DNA from: Kingdonia uniflora
Lineage: Eukaryota; Streptophyta; Magnoliopsida; Ranunculales; Circaeasteraceae
DNA length: 64,000 nucleotides
Direction: 5' to 3'
Assembly: GCA_014058105.1 (NCBI GenBank)
Contig: JACGCM010002776.1
Span: 1,240,001-1,304,000, forward strand
Part shown: positions 22,736-33,511 of the stretch, one piece after another
Numbering within the stretch: the first letter of the stretch is position 1
How the letters are laid out: the number at the start of each line of letters is the position of its first letter
Translations under genes and position numbers: made by a program
Notes under the pieces: generated by a model
Told to the model about the DNA's origin: nothing
Database searches by the model: none
The model's input: the letters and a program-made list of their open reading frames with translations, nothing else

Positions 22736-23499
22736 AAACTGGGAAAATCCAAAAAAAATGCCACTCTGAGGTCCTCCTGAACCACACACAACACCAAGAT
22801 CCTCAGAAGACTGGAACAACCCGAACAACCATCACAACCCTAACAAAGGGTTTCTAAGGTCTAAACACCACCTCTACCGCTTCACGGCCACCAAAACGCC
22901 TAAATCCCGAAAAGGAATCTTTTTCTCGGGAAACTCCAGAAACCTGCCAGCCAATCCAACGGCTCACCAGAACCACACCAAACCACAAACACAACAAACA
23001 AACATCACCACCAACCCATCTAGGGGTTCCCAAGGCCACAGCGCCATCTCTTCCTCCGAATAACCACCGTACCACCGAAACTACATAAAAGGAATCTAAT
23101 ATACAAACCTACCGAAAGGAATAAATGGATAGAAGGAGTCCGACAACGGTCTGATAGGCGTTGAGAAATCAGAGGTAGCTAATCTCTATTTTTTCCACCC
23201 CATAACGAAAATTGGAAACGCCAGAAATGCCCGAGATCGAAAATACTATAACCCACGCCAAGGAGAGAAGCGGAAAACTCCTTTCAGATATAGAAACCAC
23301 TCTCCGAGCACGGACCACAAACAAACTAAAACACTTAAACGCCAAACCACCAAAATGCTACCTAAAAGGAATCCACACCAAACCTGACAAGTAGAAATAA
23401 CACGGAAGCATAACGAACAACAATTAGGAATAACAATAATAATACTTAATAATAAATAAATAAATAAAATAAAATAACCCGAAAATCTGGGACATTACA

Positions 23500-23504
23500 G
23501 ATAC
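23500..23504. repeat. Target-site duplication GATAC, right copy
   Basis: Matches 18975-18979. It lies where the T2 PF04195-like exon approaches its donor site. Confidence 0.85.
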
Positions 23505-24358
23505 ACCTAGATGAAAGTACTTCCTTTTCAGAGGATCCATTGGATCTTTATGGCCGAATTCATACTTCCCAGATACAAGGAGACAATCAACACAGTACTG
23601 CCCCCCTGCAGATACCATCTCATAAAATAGAGGCCTCTTCAAAAACCTTGCTAAGTACCTATAACACACTTTCTGGGATTCTGTTTGAGTGTATAGTACA
23701 CACAAAGATTGTCAATATTTATCAACTCTTCCCCCCTCTCCCTTAACCGACCATTTATCACCCCCAGAACCCTAAAAATATCGTACACGTTCGGATTAAA
23801 TTGCCAAGGGGCAACATCAAAGAAATTCATAATTTTCTTCAGATCAGCTCGAAGGGGAAGCTTTAACCCCTTCTTAATATGTTCTCGATGTACAAGTATA
23901 CCATTCAGTGGGACATCTTGATCAGTCATTTTCTAATGGTACACCTCTAACCTAATATCTTCGGGGATACCATACTTTGAGTTAAAGTTCAATATCTTAT
24001 TGGTCTCTAAAGCCTCCCCATAATACTTTATATCATCATCCTCTACAACTTTTGCCTCCTCTCCTTCCCCACCCCCACCATCACACCCTTCTTGATCACT
24101 TGCTTGCGTCTGATGATCCACATCGGTGTCTGTCCCATCTCCATCCGACACCTCGATAAGTTTAGCCTCAAAGTCAGAACGATTCATATTGGTAACATCC
24201 ACACTATTTTGCCCCACCCTATATCTCCCACCCAGTTTCTGGGCGGAAGTGGTTACATCAATCACTAATGGTTCTTCGTCAACAAGGTTATCAAAAATTT
24301 ATTCTCTATCTACATCATGACAGTTAGCATTTTGGACTGGTTCAGCCATTTTTTAATC
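23505..24358 (-). pseudogene. T2 antisense gene, exon with PF04195-like domain
   Basis: Minus-strand homologue of the T1 exon at 8233-9059. After an acceptor TTTTCAG an ATG at 24349 starts MAEPVQNANCHDVD; an in-frame TAA lies just before it, so this is probably the real start. An acidic stretch (DGDGTDTDVDH, GGGGEGEEAK) leads to KYGIPEDIRLEVYH, a stop, then [47 protein letters not shown] and [17 protein letters not shown]. The G of the T1 motif APGQ is W here. L2 sits at the exon end near the donor. Two or three stops. Family resemblance as for T1. Confidence 0.7.
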
Positions 24359-25136
24359 TGAAAATCATATCCCTTTTTTTATATTAGTAAAGTATCATAC
24401 CTTATACATTATTCTATGTTCATATCATAATATAAATACGGTTGTCGAGTATTACTCTTGAACCACTCATCCTATTTGTTACTAGCATTCCTTCGATATC
24501 ATAACGTCAGTTATCGACACAACTTTCCTATCAATTTGGTTAAGTTATAACTTTGTTATCTTATAGTATCGAGTACTACTTTCTTTTTGTACTAAATTTT
24601 TATCGAAGTTTATACAGGATTCACATAGCTTCTCAAAGACGTTTCGTCTACCATCCTGATTCCTACCAAAAAATAGCCGAATACAAAAAATTTAAGTTTG
24701 CGTCCTCTCCGGCGCTAAATCTAGCATTAATCATAAGGAAATCAAGAACACCATCTCCATAAATCCTACGACTCCCACGAGACATGAAAAGGAAATAACC
24801 CCGAATCTCACCGTAACACCAATGGTACACGAATCTCTTCCTCTCCCAATCTCACTTCAAACAATATCAAACCCACAACATCACATCACTCATATCATGA
24901 CACGACCACATGAAATCAACAACATTCACCGCAACATCTCGAAATCGCAACAAATAGCAAATAAACCCTGAATAGTTTTTTCTCGAATTCTCAAACACTC
25001 ACTCCTCCATATTCAAATTCCCTCATACAATCAACTCATACACCCATTATCCAAAATGGGTTTCAAGCAAATAACGCTGCAAACATCACAAAGAATAGAA
25101 ATCAAAAAAAATTCTCTAAACAAAAAAAATATCGAC
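24359..25136 (-). other. Intron-like spacer in T2 antisense block
   Basis: AT-rich, no long minus-strand frame. Same position and similar length as T1 9060-9796. Confidence 0.45.
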
Positions 25137-25494
25137 CTTGGATTCGTACAGCTTTCAAATCTCTTTCCTTTGCACGTTTAACCTTCTCAATAAGAATAAA
25201 AATCTCCTTAGTACCAATGGTGGATAGAGAAACAAGAGAGGAACCAAACGAATCAGAGCTCAAAGAAATAAAATTAGAATCAGTGAAGTATGAACAGTCG
25301 CCAACCACAGAGGTATTTATAGGCCCCGCATGACTGTTCATCGCACCCCTTCGAGACTGTTCGATTAGCCGAGCATAAAGCCTAGCACATCTCTTCTCGA
25401 AGTCTTTAATCCTTCACCTTCTAAGAGCCAACAAGCCTTTGCACTGCTGCTCCAAACCGTCCATATTCCCCTCTATCTCCTCCGTTATATCCAT
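25137..25494 (-). pseudogene. T2 antisense ORF alpha
   Basis: Minus-strand homologue of T1 9797-10162. It starts at an ATG at 25494 (MDITEEIEGNMDGLEQQCKG) and runs through LLALRR, one stop, RIKDFEKRCARLYARLIEQS, then VGDCSYF and EKVKRAKERDLKAVRIQ. The shared pattern RIKDFEKR, GDCS.F, LSTIG and RAK.RD..A.RIQ confirms a conserved protein. It ends at CAAG|GTCGAT, where T1 has CAAG|GTTAGT; reading through gives a short extra tail. Function not recognised. Confidence 0.6.
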
Positions 25495-25847
25495 CTTTAC
25501 CAAGGCAACTCTTATGTTAATAAAAAACAATTGTACCTCCAATTCTTTATACCTCAAAATATTACCTACAGGAGCACACCTCGCCATTGTTCTAAAAACA
25601 CCTAAAATACATCTTGCCTTTTTTATTCACCTCCTATTCACCCCAACTCAAAATTCAAAAAATATTTGACAATACAACTACCCACACATCGAGCAAAAAT
25701 CACAATTCAATATTTAAATAACCCTTTTATTAATCATTAAGAACATTATATCACATGCTCACATATAGTTACACTTAAAATACTAAATATGGTTCACTTG
25801 ACCACATGGGATCAATAGTCTTTCAATAGCAAGAATGTTCTCCTGCC

Positions 25848-26087
25848 TTATTTCATCCTCTGCCATGAGCCCCACAAGATCACGATGTTCATCAGCTTCC
25901 CAAACTTTATATACGCATACCAAAACCAATGATCAGTCTCAACCTTGATTTGTTCTAGAGACATACATACAATATCCAGCACCCCTACCGATAAACACCC
26001 AAAGTACCGTTCCTCCACTTCATTTAACTTAATAGCCAGGTGGCCTTCCTCCATAACATTTTGACAGCATGAACGAATCCTCACCAT
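25848..26087 (-). CDS. T2 antisense small ORF a2, unknown
   Basis: An 80-codon minus-strand ORF from the ATG at 26087 (MVRIRSCCQNVMEEGHLAIK) to a stop at 25848, with a tryptophan-rich end. TATAAATA lies 39 bp upstream. No counterpart was recognised in T1, where only about 370 bp lies between ORFs b and alpha. The uninterrupted frame and promoter-like box are the only support; it may be a relic of a longer ORF or chance. Confidence 0.35.
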   Translation of the reverse strand: MVRIRSCCQNVMEEGHLAIKLNEVEERYFGCLSVGVLDIVCMSLEQIKVETDHWFWYAYIKFGKLMNIVILWGSWQRMK

Positions 26088-26126
26088 TACAAGTACACTT
26101 CTGCCAATCTCCAAACAAGACTTGCC

Positions 26127-26134
26127 TATTTATA
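26127..26134 (-). promoter_or_regulatory. TATA box before T2 antisense ORF a2
   Basis: TATAAATA on the minus strand, 39 bp before the ATG at 26087. Confidence 0.45.
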
Positions 26135-26465
26135 GAAGAAGATCTTGAAGATCCTAACCAACATATATCCTCGCCCTATGATCATGCCGCAGATTAGGGA
26201 ATCTCACTCTCTAGATATTTTGGAGACAACTCGTCCTAGAGATATTTTACATTCAGAACATGGGTAATTCGAGCAACCAAACATGTTCAAGAAGACATAG
26301 ATTTTCTGCATACAAAGTTCGAGAAACTATCCTAATTCGAGTTACAACCTACACCTTATAAACAAGTCGATACAAAATTAGAAAGATGGATAAAATAATT
26401 TATTCCATAAAACACTTATTACAAATTCATTCTTTATTTACTACAACTAGTTACAACCGAGAGAC

Positions 26466-26762
26466 TCAAAGGCCAGCAAGCGTATCTTCCTCCTTCACCA
26501 ACGCAATAGCACACTTCCGCAGACTACCAACACGCTCTAGACCCTTTAGAATTATGGAGTGCAACTGACAATGGTAAACATAATCCTCTTCAGCCGCCTT
26601 CGCCTCCACCTCGCTCATCCCCTCATAGTCTAGCTCCATCGGTACCAGCGTCTGACCAGGCAGACACAATTTGCCAAAATACCATTTCATCAACTCTTAA
26701 TACTTGTCATGCACACGGTTACAAAATGCCTCATCACGGAGCTGAGCCCTCATTTTCACCAT
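26466..26762 (-). pseudogene. T2 antisense ORF b
   Basis: Homologue of T1 10531-10824. It starts at an ATG at 26762 (MVKMRAQLRDEAFCN), has a stop at the codon where T1 reads W (KY*EL against KYWEM), then LMKWYFGKLC, MELDYEGMSEVEAKAAEEDY and CQLHSI, ending LVKEEDTLAGL. Leader TTTGGAAAG precedes the ATG, with TATAAATA 44 bp upstream. T1 lost the start but kept W; T2 kept the start but gained a stop. Function unknown. Confidence 0.6.
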
Positions 26763-26806
26763 CTTTCCAAAGGGAGCCAATGACCTCCACAAGCACACAC
26801 AAGGAG

Positions 26807-26814
26807 TATTTATA
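26807..26814 (-). promoter_or_regulatory. TATA box before T2 antisense ORF b
   Basis: TATAAATA on the minus strand; same leader end (TTTGGAAAG-ATG) as before T1 ORF a. Confidence 0.5.
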
Positions 26815-26980
26815 TGATCAACTCCAATGAATCACAATTCCCAAGAGTCAAAGATAGTAATTACAATCTATTGGAACTCTAACAACCCAGTCAACCAGCC
26901 TCCTAGGGAACCACTCCAGGGCCCTACACAGTTCATACATATCAATTCGAGAACCCTATTCAAATTTGCATAGTTTTCTT

Positions 26981-27010
26981 CTCGATACAACAACAAGTAA
27001 TTGTATCGAG
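26981..27010 (+). other. Hairpin across internal/3' LTR junction (T2)
   Basis: CTCGATACAA (26981-26990), a 10-base loop CAACAAGTAA and TTGTATCGAG (27001-27010) form a perfect 10-bp stem. Same place, stem and loop length as in T1 at 11880-11909. Confidence 0.75.
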
Positions 27011-27495
27011 AATGGGGCGATTGTAATAGCATAGTCCCCAGATTAGATAAAGAAAAGCCAGCAAAACTTAGTCAAAAGTGCATGATCATTTGAGAAGATA
27101 TCAAGTTCACTCCTACAGATCTCGACCCACTACAGTAGCCGTTACGCCTGGTCAAATAGAGCTATTATAAGAAGATTCACGAAGTTTGCCCACTGCCCAC
27201 CAAAATATGAGACCATTTATTTTATAACTGCTCGTATCCATTATAAATGTAGGTAGAGCATATGTGAAGATGATATGAGACTCTACTATTCTTCTATCAT
27301 TCGCATCCTTATTATCCATTATCAATTGCAATAACAAGCATATATTGGATTTCATTACTAAATACTACTCAAGGTCGTAGCTTTTCTCAGGTTTGACTGA
27401 ATTTCCACGTAAAATCTAATGTGTCTTAATATCGAATTACAATCTCCTTATGAAAGTATTGGCAAGGTTTATCATCTGGAAAACATGCCATTATA
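27002..27495 (+). repeat. T2 3' LTR
   Basis: About 494 bp from TGTATCGAGAATGGGG to CATTATA. It aligns throughout with 12399-12866 and 11903-12398. A1 resumes at the next base. Confidence 0.8.
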
Positions 27496-28765
27496 GACCC
27501 CTTAGAATCATGTTTTATGAACTTTTGTAAAGACTTTGATGAAGATACGATTGCTGAAGAGCTTATTGTTTTACTTGACACAACACCTATTTTTAATAAG
27601 CCCAAATGGAGACCTTATGTTGAGCCTCTTGAAAATCCACTACTTTACATATTCCATCCATTATTAAAGTACCCAAGTTAAACCTCAAGCCATTGCCTAA
27701 AACTCTGAAGTATACTATTTTAGATTATTCAAAAACTCTGCTAGTAATCATAGCTTTTAATCTAGATGTTGACCAGGAAAGTAGATTGTTCGGTGTCCTT
27801 GGAAGGCACAAATCAGCCCTAGGGAAGTCAATAGCAGACTTGGAAGGGATTAGCCCAATCGTTTGCATTCATCACATCAATATCGAGGAAAGTACAAAAA
27901 ATTCTTATAATAAACAGTGGCGGTTGAATCCCACCATGATGGAGGCGGTGAAGAAAGAAGCCCTCAACTTTTTAGACTCAGGTGTACCCCATTTTGGATA
28001 GTAAGTGAGTTAGCCCCGTTTAGGTTGTACCCAAAAAATCAGGGATTACTGTAGTTGAGAATGAGAATAATGAACTAATCCCCATCTGCATGACCAACGA
28101 GTGATGTGTATGTATATCGACTACGAGAAATTGAACATAATCACGGGGAAAGATCATTTTTCTCTTCCATTCATTGTTCAAATGTTTGAACGTTTAGTTG
28201 GAAATAGTCATTACTGCTTTCTTAATGGTTATTTTGGATATAACTAGATCCCCATTACTTCAAAAAAAATTAGAAGAAAACCTATTTTATGTGTCCCTAC
28301 ATGACATATGCTTATCGACGTATGCCATTTGGGTCGTACAATGCACCCATTACATTCCAGCGTCTTATGATGAGCATATTTTTTGATATGGTTGATAAGT
28401 TTCTTGAAATTTTCATGGATAACCTTTTAGTATTTGCATCATAATTTTTCAAATGTTTACACCATTTAAAACTCATACTAGAACGATGTACACAAACAAA
28501 TTTGGTATTAAACTGTGAAAATTGTCACTTCATGGTGACACAAAGGATAGTTCTTGTGCATATTATTTCCAACAAAGGGATTAAAGTCGATAAGGCCAAG
28601 ATCGACATTATTTATTCTTCACCTTGGACGGTTAAGGCCATTCGATCATTTCTGGGCCATGCATGGATTTATTGTCGGTTTAGCAAAGATGTTAGCCAAA
28701 TTTCCCAACCCTTATACAATTTACTTGATATGGACAATGATTTCAACTTTGATGACGCGTGTTCA
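27496..28765 (+). pseudogene. A1 reverse transcriptase region
   Basis: The frame opens with DPLESCFMNFCKDFDEDTIA and KPKWRPYVEPLE, the linker before RT in Athila polyproteins. After a frame change come LKPLPKTLKYTILDYSK, HKSALGKSIADLEGISP and RLNPTMMEAVKKEALNFLDS (to about 27990). The RT palm follows in fragments: CMYIDYEKLNIITGKDHFSLPF, then FMDNLLVFAS at about 28412. The catalytic pair DD of Athila (FMDD) reads DN here, so the enzyme is dead. The connection region includes FLGHAWIYCRF and ISQPLYNLL. Many stops and frame changes. Confidence 0.75.
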
Positions 28766-28769
28766 TGAG

Positions 28770-29270
28770 CTTTAGATAGGCTCAAATTTCTATTAACTTT
28801 AGCCCCTATCATCCAACCTCCCAATTGGGAACTTCCTTTTGACCTCATGTGTGGCGCTTTTGATTATACTATTTGAGCAGTTTTAGGGGAAAAAAATAGA
28901 TAATAAACCTCATGCTATTTACTATAAAAGTCGTACACTCTATAAATCATAATTAAATTACTCTACCACAAAAAATGAGTTATTAGCTACTATGTTTGCC
29001 TTAGAGAAATTTTGATCATAAGTTGTTGGATCCAAAAAATTGTTTATACCGACCACGCGGCCTTAAACTCGTTAATATTTAAATAGGACGTTAAATCTCT
29101 ATTAATTCGATGGATCCTATTGTTACAAGAATTTGATATTAAAATTTGAAATAAGATTGGTATCGAGAACATTGTAGTAGACCATCTATATTGAATTATC
29201 ACTGAAGGTGTTGAAAACCTTCTTATTATCATTGAGACATTTCCCGATGAACAACTTATAGCTGTCTTTC
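28770..29270 (+). pseudogene. A1 RNase H remnant
   Basis: Heavily broken. Fragments such as LAPIIQPPNWELPFDLMC, VYTDHAALNSL (partly in other frames) and LLLQEFDIK match the RNase H and C-terminal connection of Athila Pol. No usable frame remains. Confidence 0.55.
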
Positions 29271-29379
29271 AACTACCTTGGTATGCCGACATTGTCAATT
29301 TCTTGCTACCAAACGATTACCCGACCATTAGTCAAACTAAGATAAAACAAAATTTTTGCATGAGGTTAAATATTTTAGT

Positions 29380-30552
29380 TGGGATGATCCTTATCTATAT
29401 AAGTTCTATTTAGACCAATTGATCAGGAGATGCATCCCAAATGATGAGTTCAATAGTGTACTCATATTTTTCCATACCTTAGCTTGCAGAGGGCATTTGG
29501 TGCTATGAAAATCAACGTAAAAGTCCTTCAATCTGGTCTCTATTGGCCTACCCTTTTTCGTGATGCACATACCTTTTTTTTCTGATTGTGATAGGTGCCA
29601 GAGAACTAAGAATATTTCTCATCAAAACATGATGCCCTTGAACATTTTTATCGTTAAACTATTTGATGTTTGGGGCATTGGTTTTATGGGCTCATTATCT
29701 TCTTCTCGCGGGTATCTTTACATTCTCGTTGCAATAGATTATGTTTCTAAATAGATTACGACGGTGGTACTATGTAAATCGAATGACCATAAGCCTTCGA
29801 TACAATTTTGAAAGAACATTTTTAATAGTTTTGGCACCCCTTGAGCAATTATCAAAAATGGTGGTAGACATTTTTACAACCGCGTCCTTTAAAATATTTT
29901 GAAAATTTACCTAATTACTCATAAAGTTGCCACACCTTATCATCCACAAACAAGTGGTAAAGTCGAAGTCTTAAATCGAGAGATCAACCAAATTTTAGAA
30001 AAAATAGTTCGGATGGATCATAAAGATTAATTTGATTATCTTGATCTTTGGGCATATCAAACAGCTTACAAAATGCCGATTGGTATGTCACCTTATAGAC
30101 TCGTCTTTGGAAAGGCTTGCCACTTGCCAGTAGAATTGGAGCATAAAGCTCTGCAAGCTTCAAAGACCTTTAATTTTGAATTGGATAAAGTTGGATCATA
30201 TAGAAAACTTCAACTTTTTGAACTTGATGAACTTCGTTTTGGGGCTTTTGAAAATTCTAAAATTTATAAGGAACGAACAAATTTTTTTCATGATAAGTCG
30301 ATCGTTTGCAAAGCTTTTAAGCATAATCAAAAAGTGTTACTCTACAATTCAGGACTGCATTTATTTCCTGGAAAATTATGTTATCGTTGGTACGAACCTT
30401 TTATAGTTAAAACTATTTATCCTCATGGAGCCGTGAAGGTAGAGGATCTTAAAGCTGGTAATACTTTCAAGGTCAATGAGCAACACTTAAAATCGTATTT
30501 AGATTCTTGTACTCCCGATGAAGAGATAACTTCTCTAGTTCAGCCACATTAA
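29380..30552 (+). pseudogene. A1 integrase
   Basis: Athila-type integrase. The zinc-binding region is present in part (SGLYWPTLFRDAHTFFSDC, CDRCQRTKNISHQ). In the core, WGIGFMG (about 29670) replaces WGIDFMG and KNGG (about 29850) replaces SDGG: the first two catalytic aspartates are lost, while the glutamate in SGKVEVLNREI (about 29955) is kept. The C-terminal part from 30073 is an open frame of 159 codons with [38 protein letters not shown] and [18 protein letters not shown], ending at a TAA at 30550-30552. Confidence 0.8.
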
Positions 30553-31923
30553 CATAATTGATTTCGTATTCTTCTTATATGCTTTATTGCTAAATTTAAG
30601 TTTGAGGGTATAATCGTCTGGCTGAAGATGGTAAAACTTAGCACTTTCTAAGAGGCAACCTAAGTTACATTTAGGTAAGAAGTTCCAATTTTTTTCCTCA
30701 TTCCATTTATTTAATTTTGTTCTCAAACATTGAGGACAATGTTTTATTTAAGTTTGGGGGTAGAAAAAATATTTCTTAGATACTTTTTAAAGAAAAGTGA
30801 AATAATGATATTTGACAATTTATGATATATTTTGACTAATCAAAACTTAGACTAATTTTTTTTTTGGCAAAGGATATTGTGATTGGAAAACCTGAAAAAC
30901 TTTAATTTTTTGCCAAGTGTGCATTAGAGTATTTTTTATCTTGATCTTAAACTAGATATACTACCTTTTGATTAGCGAAAAATTTAGATTATTCGTGATA
31001 TATGTTTAAAACTTACACTTCATTATAGTTATGTTATCAATACTTTTAATAGAATTTTGACAAGTTTATGGAAATTTTAGCATTTATGTTAAGAATAACT
31101 CACTCAAAGGGAGACAACTGCCTAAGAATAAATTTATTCCTGAAAGTATACAAGAAAAGCCAATCTTGATCTAATAACGTTTCACGCTACAAGGCTTACT
31201 CGCATGATTAAGAACTAAAAGATAAGGTTTTATCACCAATCTTGAGTATGACTATAAACTATGTAAAATGAGTATAAAAAGTGCTACTTGTGAGAATCTT
31301 AGGTCTAGGTATTGAGGAGGCACCAAACCCCGACAACCCTAGCCAACTGGCAGGGATTGTCGACCGAAACTTGTATTAAAATAAGGGCTTGTAAAAAGTA
31401 ATATCAAGAAAATGAATTGACAAAGTTACTTATTGAACTAACGGATGAATTTATTCTAGTAAGTACTAGACTACCAAACACTGACTAAACTATTCTATAC
31501 AACGTATTGTGCTATAACACAATCTTTACTACACTAAGATATATCTGAAAAAAAATATTTGAATCTCTTTCTAAGCAAGAGCTAATATTTATAGCTTTAT
31601 ATTCTGTAAATGATATTCTATGGTACACTTGGGAAATACTGAGTTTTAAGAAATTTTTCGTCAAAATATTTTATTATTATAAGAAAGTAAGGATAAGTTG
31701 CCAGGAAATATGTCTTTTGTAATCCAGAGTTGTCAAAGTATCATTACCGACTTTTGTGGGTATCGTCAATGTAAACCCTCACGAGACAACACTCATCCTC
31801 CAAGAGAACTAGGTGGCTTAACAGCTTATTGCATACACTAAATACAACCGTGTGATATGTGAAAATGGATTTTATTTACTTTTACCCGTGGACTAGCAAA
31901 ATATATATAAGTTTGGGGGTATT
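30553..31923 (+). other. A1 3' untranslated region and polypurine tract
   Basis: About 1.4 kb without a gene. The same sequence, reverse-complemented, lies in A2 at 44647-46000. Shared landmarks are AAGTTTGGGGGTAGA near 30752, a hairpin at about 31337-31368 and a run with GTTTCGGTCGACAATCCC-like sequence. The polypurine tract AAGTTTGGGGGTATTT ends at 31923, directly before the LTR. No env-like ORF is seen. Confidence 0.65.
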
Positions 31924-32912
31924 TAATAGACACATAATATTTACATGTACGACTTCTGGATTTATATTTAATTAGCCATTTATTAATTAAAAGTAGTACT
32001 TATAGCTCTTTTGCTTGCATTTGTAGAAATCGGCCGCATGCTATATAAGTCATACATTTTTGTAGTTTTCGATCAACAAAGAACAAAGTGATGCACTCCA
32101 ATAGTTGATCCTCATTTGAAGTTGTCCACCAAAGTCTCATTGAAACCCATTGAAGACCATTGAAGAGAGTTTAATGTAGAGATTATTCTCATGAGTTATA
32201 ATTTTTATGCATGGTTTAAAGCATTGTTTAGGGAATTTTACATTAATATTGATGTTTTGTAACCCCTCCTATACTCTATAAATAGGAGGGAATCTTCCAT
32301 TTTACATATCTTGGGGAGTGTAAATCAAAGGTTGAAAGCAATACAACTTCTTCTTCTTCTTCTTCTTCTTGCCTTTTACTTTTATTGATGTAATAGTAAT
32401 ATGACAATGATCAAAGGAATGAGTAGCTAAACCAAGGCTAGAGAAAACTTCGTCCAATGTAGCCTTAATTAGTGTAGAATAACACAATTTATTTAGAATA
32501 GTTACTTTATTTAAAGTAACTATTCTTCTTCCAGCGATCTTAGCTTGACCATAGCTAGGATTCGAAGGAGTAAAGAATTCAAGGAAACTACTTGTTTGAC
32601 CATAACAAGTTAGTTTAGGAACATGGAGAAGATAACATAACCCATTATCGTCAACTGGACCATGGCTGAGTATGGTAGCTTATGAACAATTCTCAAGTAC
32701 AATTTCTTATCTTATGATGAATTGTATATACCCGACCAAGGATATACGATACGGGAATTCATAACATATTCTAATTAGATATGTTATATCATGGTTTCAA
32801 TGGATGGAGTGGAATCGATGTTTTGGTTTCCACTCCAATTTATTTATTTATTTTCTTCATTTGAGTACCTATACACAAATCTTTTGTATTAGATAAATTT
32901 AATAGCTCCAAA
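31924..32912 (+). repeat. A1 3' LTR, right end truncated
   Basis: Aligns with the A2 LTRs (minus strand): start TAATAGACACAT (the terminal G of TG lost), a TATAAATA box at 32277-32284, a CTT run near 32347-32369, and AAAGTAACTATTCTTC near the middle. Homology fades after about 32912, so the last ~150 bp of the LTR are missing and no target duplication can be read. Confidence 0.7.
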
Positions 32913-33386
32913 ATTGTTCCAACCTACAATTCTTTATACGAAATGGTGAAATATTATTTTTAAGCGACCCAAAAATGTATATTTCTCTTCCTTTTGATAA
33001 AACCCCCTCCAGTAGAAAGATTAAAAGAGTACGGTATCTTACAATAGTACGATGTCTTACGTGTATAGTGTTTTTCTTATGTATGCAATCATGCCACGAC
33101 GAGGACTAGGGCATGCATGTGTATCTTGAAGCTAAATCTTTTTGCAACAAGATATTAGGTGCGATGAGGACTCGGGAATGATGCATATCTTGAAATCCGC
33201 AAATACGCGCGTACATATTGACTTCCATGCCCATTTGCTAATGGATAATGGTATTAGTTGGGCTTTCCTCTTGTAGATGAATCTACTGGTTAGTAATTGT
33301 TGAATCACCGAAAAGATTCATAATCTGCAGGGGTGAATCTCGGAAACTATTTCATGGGGGATTGATGTGATGGGGTTCAGAGCAGT
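32913..33386. repeat. Dispersed repeat with ~75-bp units (copy 1)
   Basis: From about 33030 to 33270 this matches 52965-53384: CTTATGTATGCAATCATGCC, the unit core GAAGCTAAATCTTTTTGCA with GATATTAGG, and the end CCCATTTGCTAATGGATAAT. Only two units are present here. No coding potential. The family is not recognised; it may be a non-autonomous element. Confidence 0.55.
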
Positions 33387-33424
33387 CCCCACCCCCCCCC
33401 CCCCCACACACACACACACACACA
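33387..33424. repeat. (C)n(CA)n microsatellite
   Basis: A C run followed directly by about nine CA units. Confidence 0.95.
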
Positions 33425-33511
33425 ATTTGATTAAGTTTGAAACATAGACTATTACTTGTTAATAAACAAAGGAATTCAAAATAGAACTAGAAACAAGGTT
33501 AATTGTATTTT

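Larger units (their letters stand above)
18980..23499 (-). mobile_element. L2: 4.5-kb solo LTR with perfect target duplication
   Basis: The element starts TGTCACGCCCC, ends GGGACATTACA and is flanked by GATAC on both sides. Read on the minus strand it begins TGTAATGTCCC, like L1. No direct terminal repeat, PBS or pol-like ORF was found inside, so a solo LTR is the simplest reading. It holds three TA-rich microsatellites (about 19430, 21668, 22542), a GATGAT run near 20134, and palindromes TCGTTCGAACGA. The style of the ends fits long LTRs of Tekay/Del-type gypsy elements (inference). Small ORFs inside look random; those over TA runs give IY repeats. Confidence 0.75.
12399..27495 (+). mobile_element. 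T2: Tat-lineage element, gag-to-RT deleted, with nested LTR insertions
   Basis: T2 has two LTRs of the T1 family. Immediately after the 5' LTR, the sequence enters RNase H (equivalent to T1 near 4130), so PBS, gag, protease and RT are deleted. Integrase and the antisense block remain. Two long LTRs, L1 (16595-18764) and L2 (18980-23499), have inserted into the antisense gene. Without them T2 would be about 8.4 kb. Its integrase has fewer stops than that of T1. Confidence 0.8.
27496..32912 (+). mobile_element. A1: Athila-type element, main part
   Basis: Continuation of the element begun at 1-295: pre-RT, RT, RNase H, integrase, long 3' untranslated region, polypurine tract and a 3'-truncated LTR. 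About 60-100 codons between protease and pre-RT are missing at the junction with T1/T2. The motifs LKPLPKTLKYTILDYSKTL and ISPIVCIHHINIEESTK are diagnostic for Athila. Confidence 0.8.

Noticed and set aside
22429..22787. Overlapping ORFs with IYIYIY runs in L2
   Set aside because: Translations of a TA microsatellite, not proteins.
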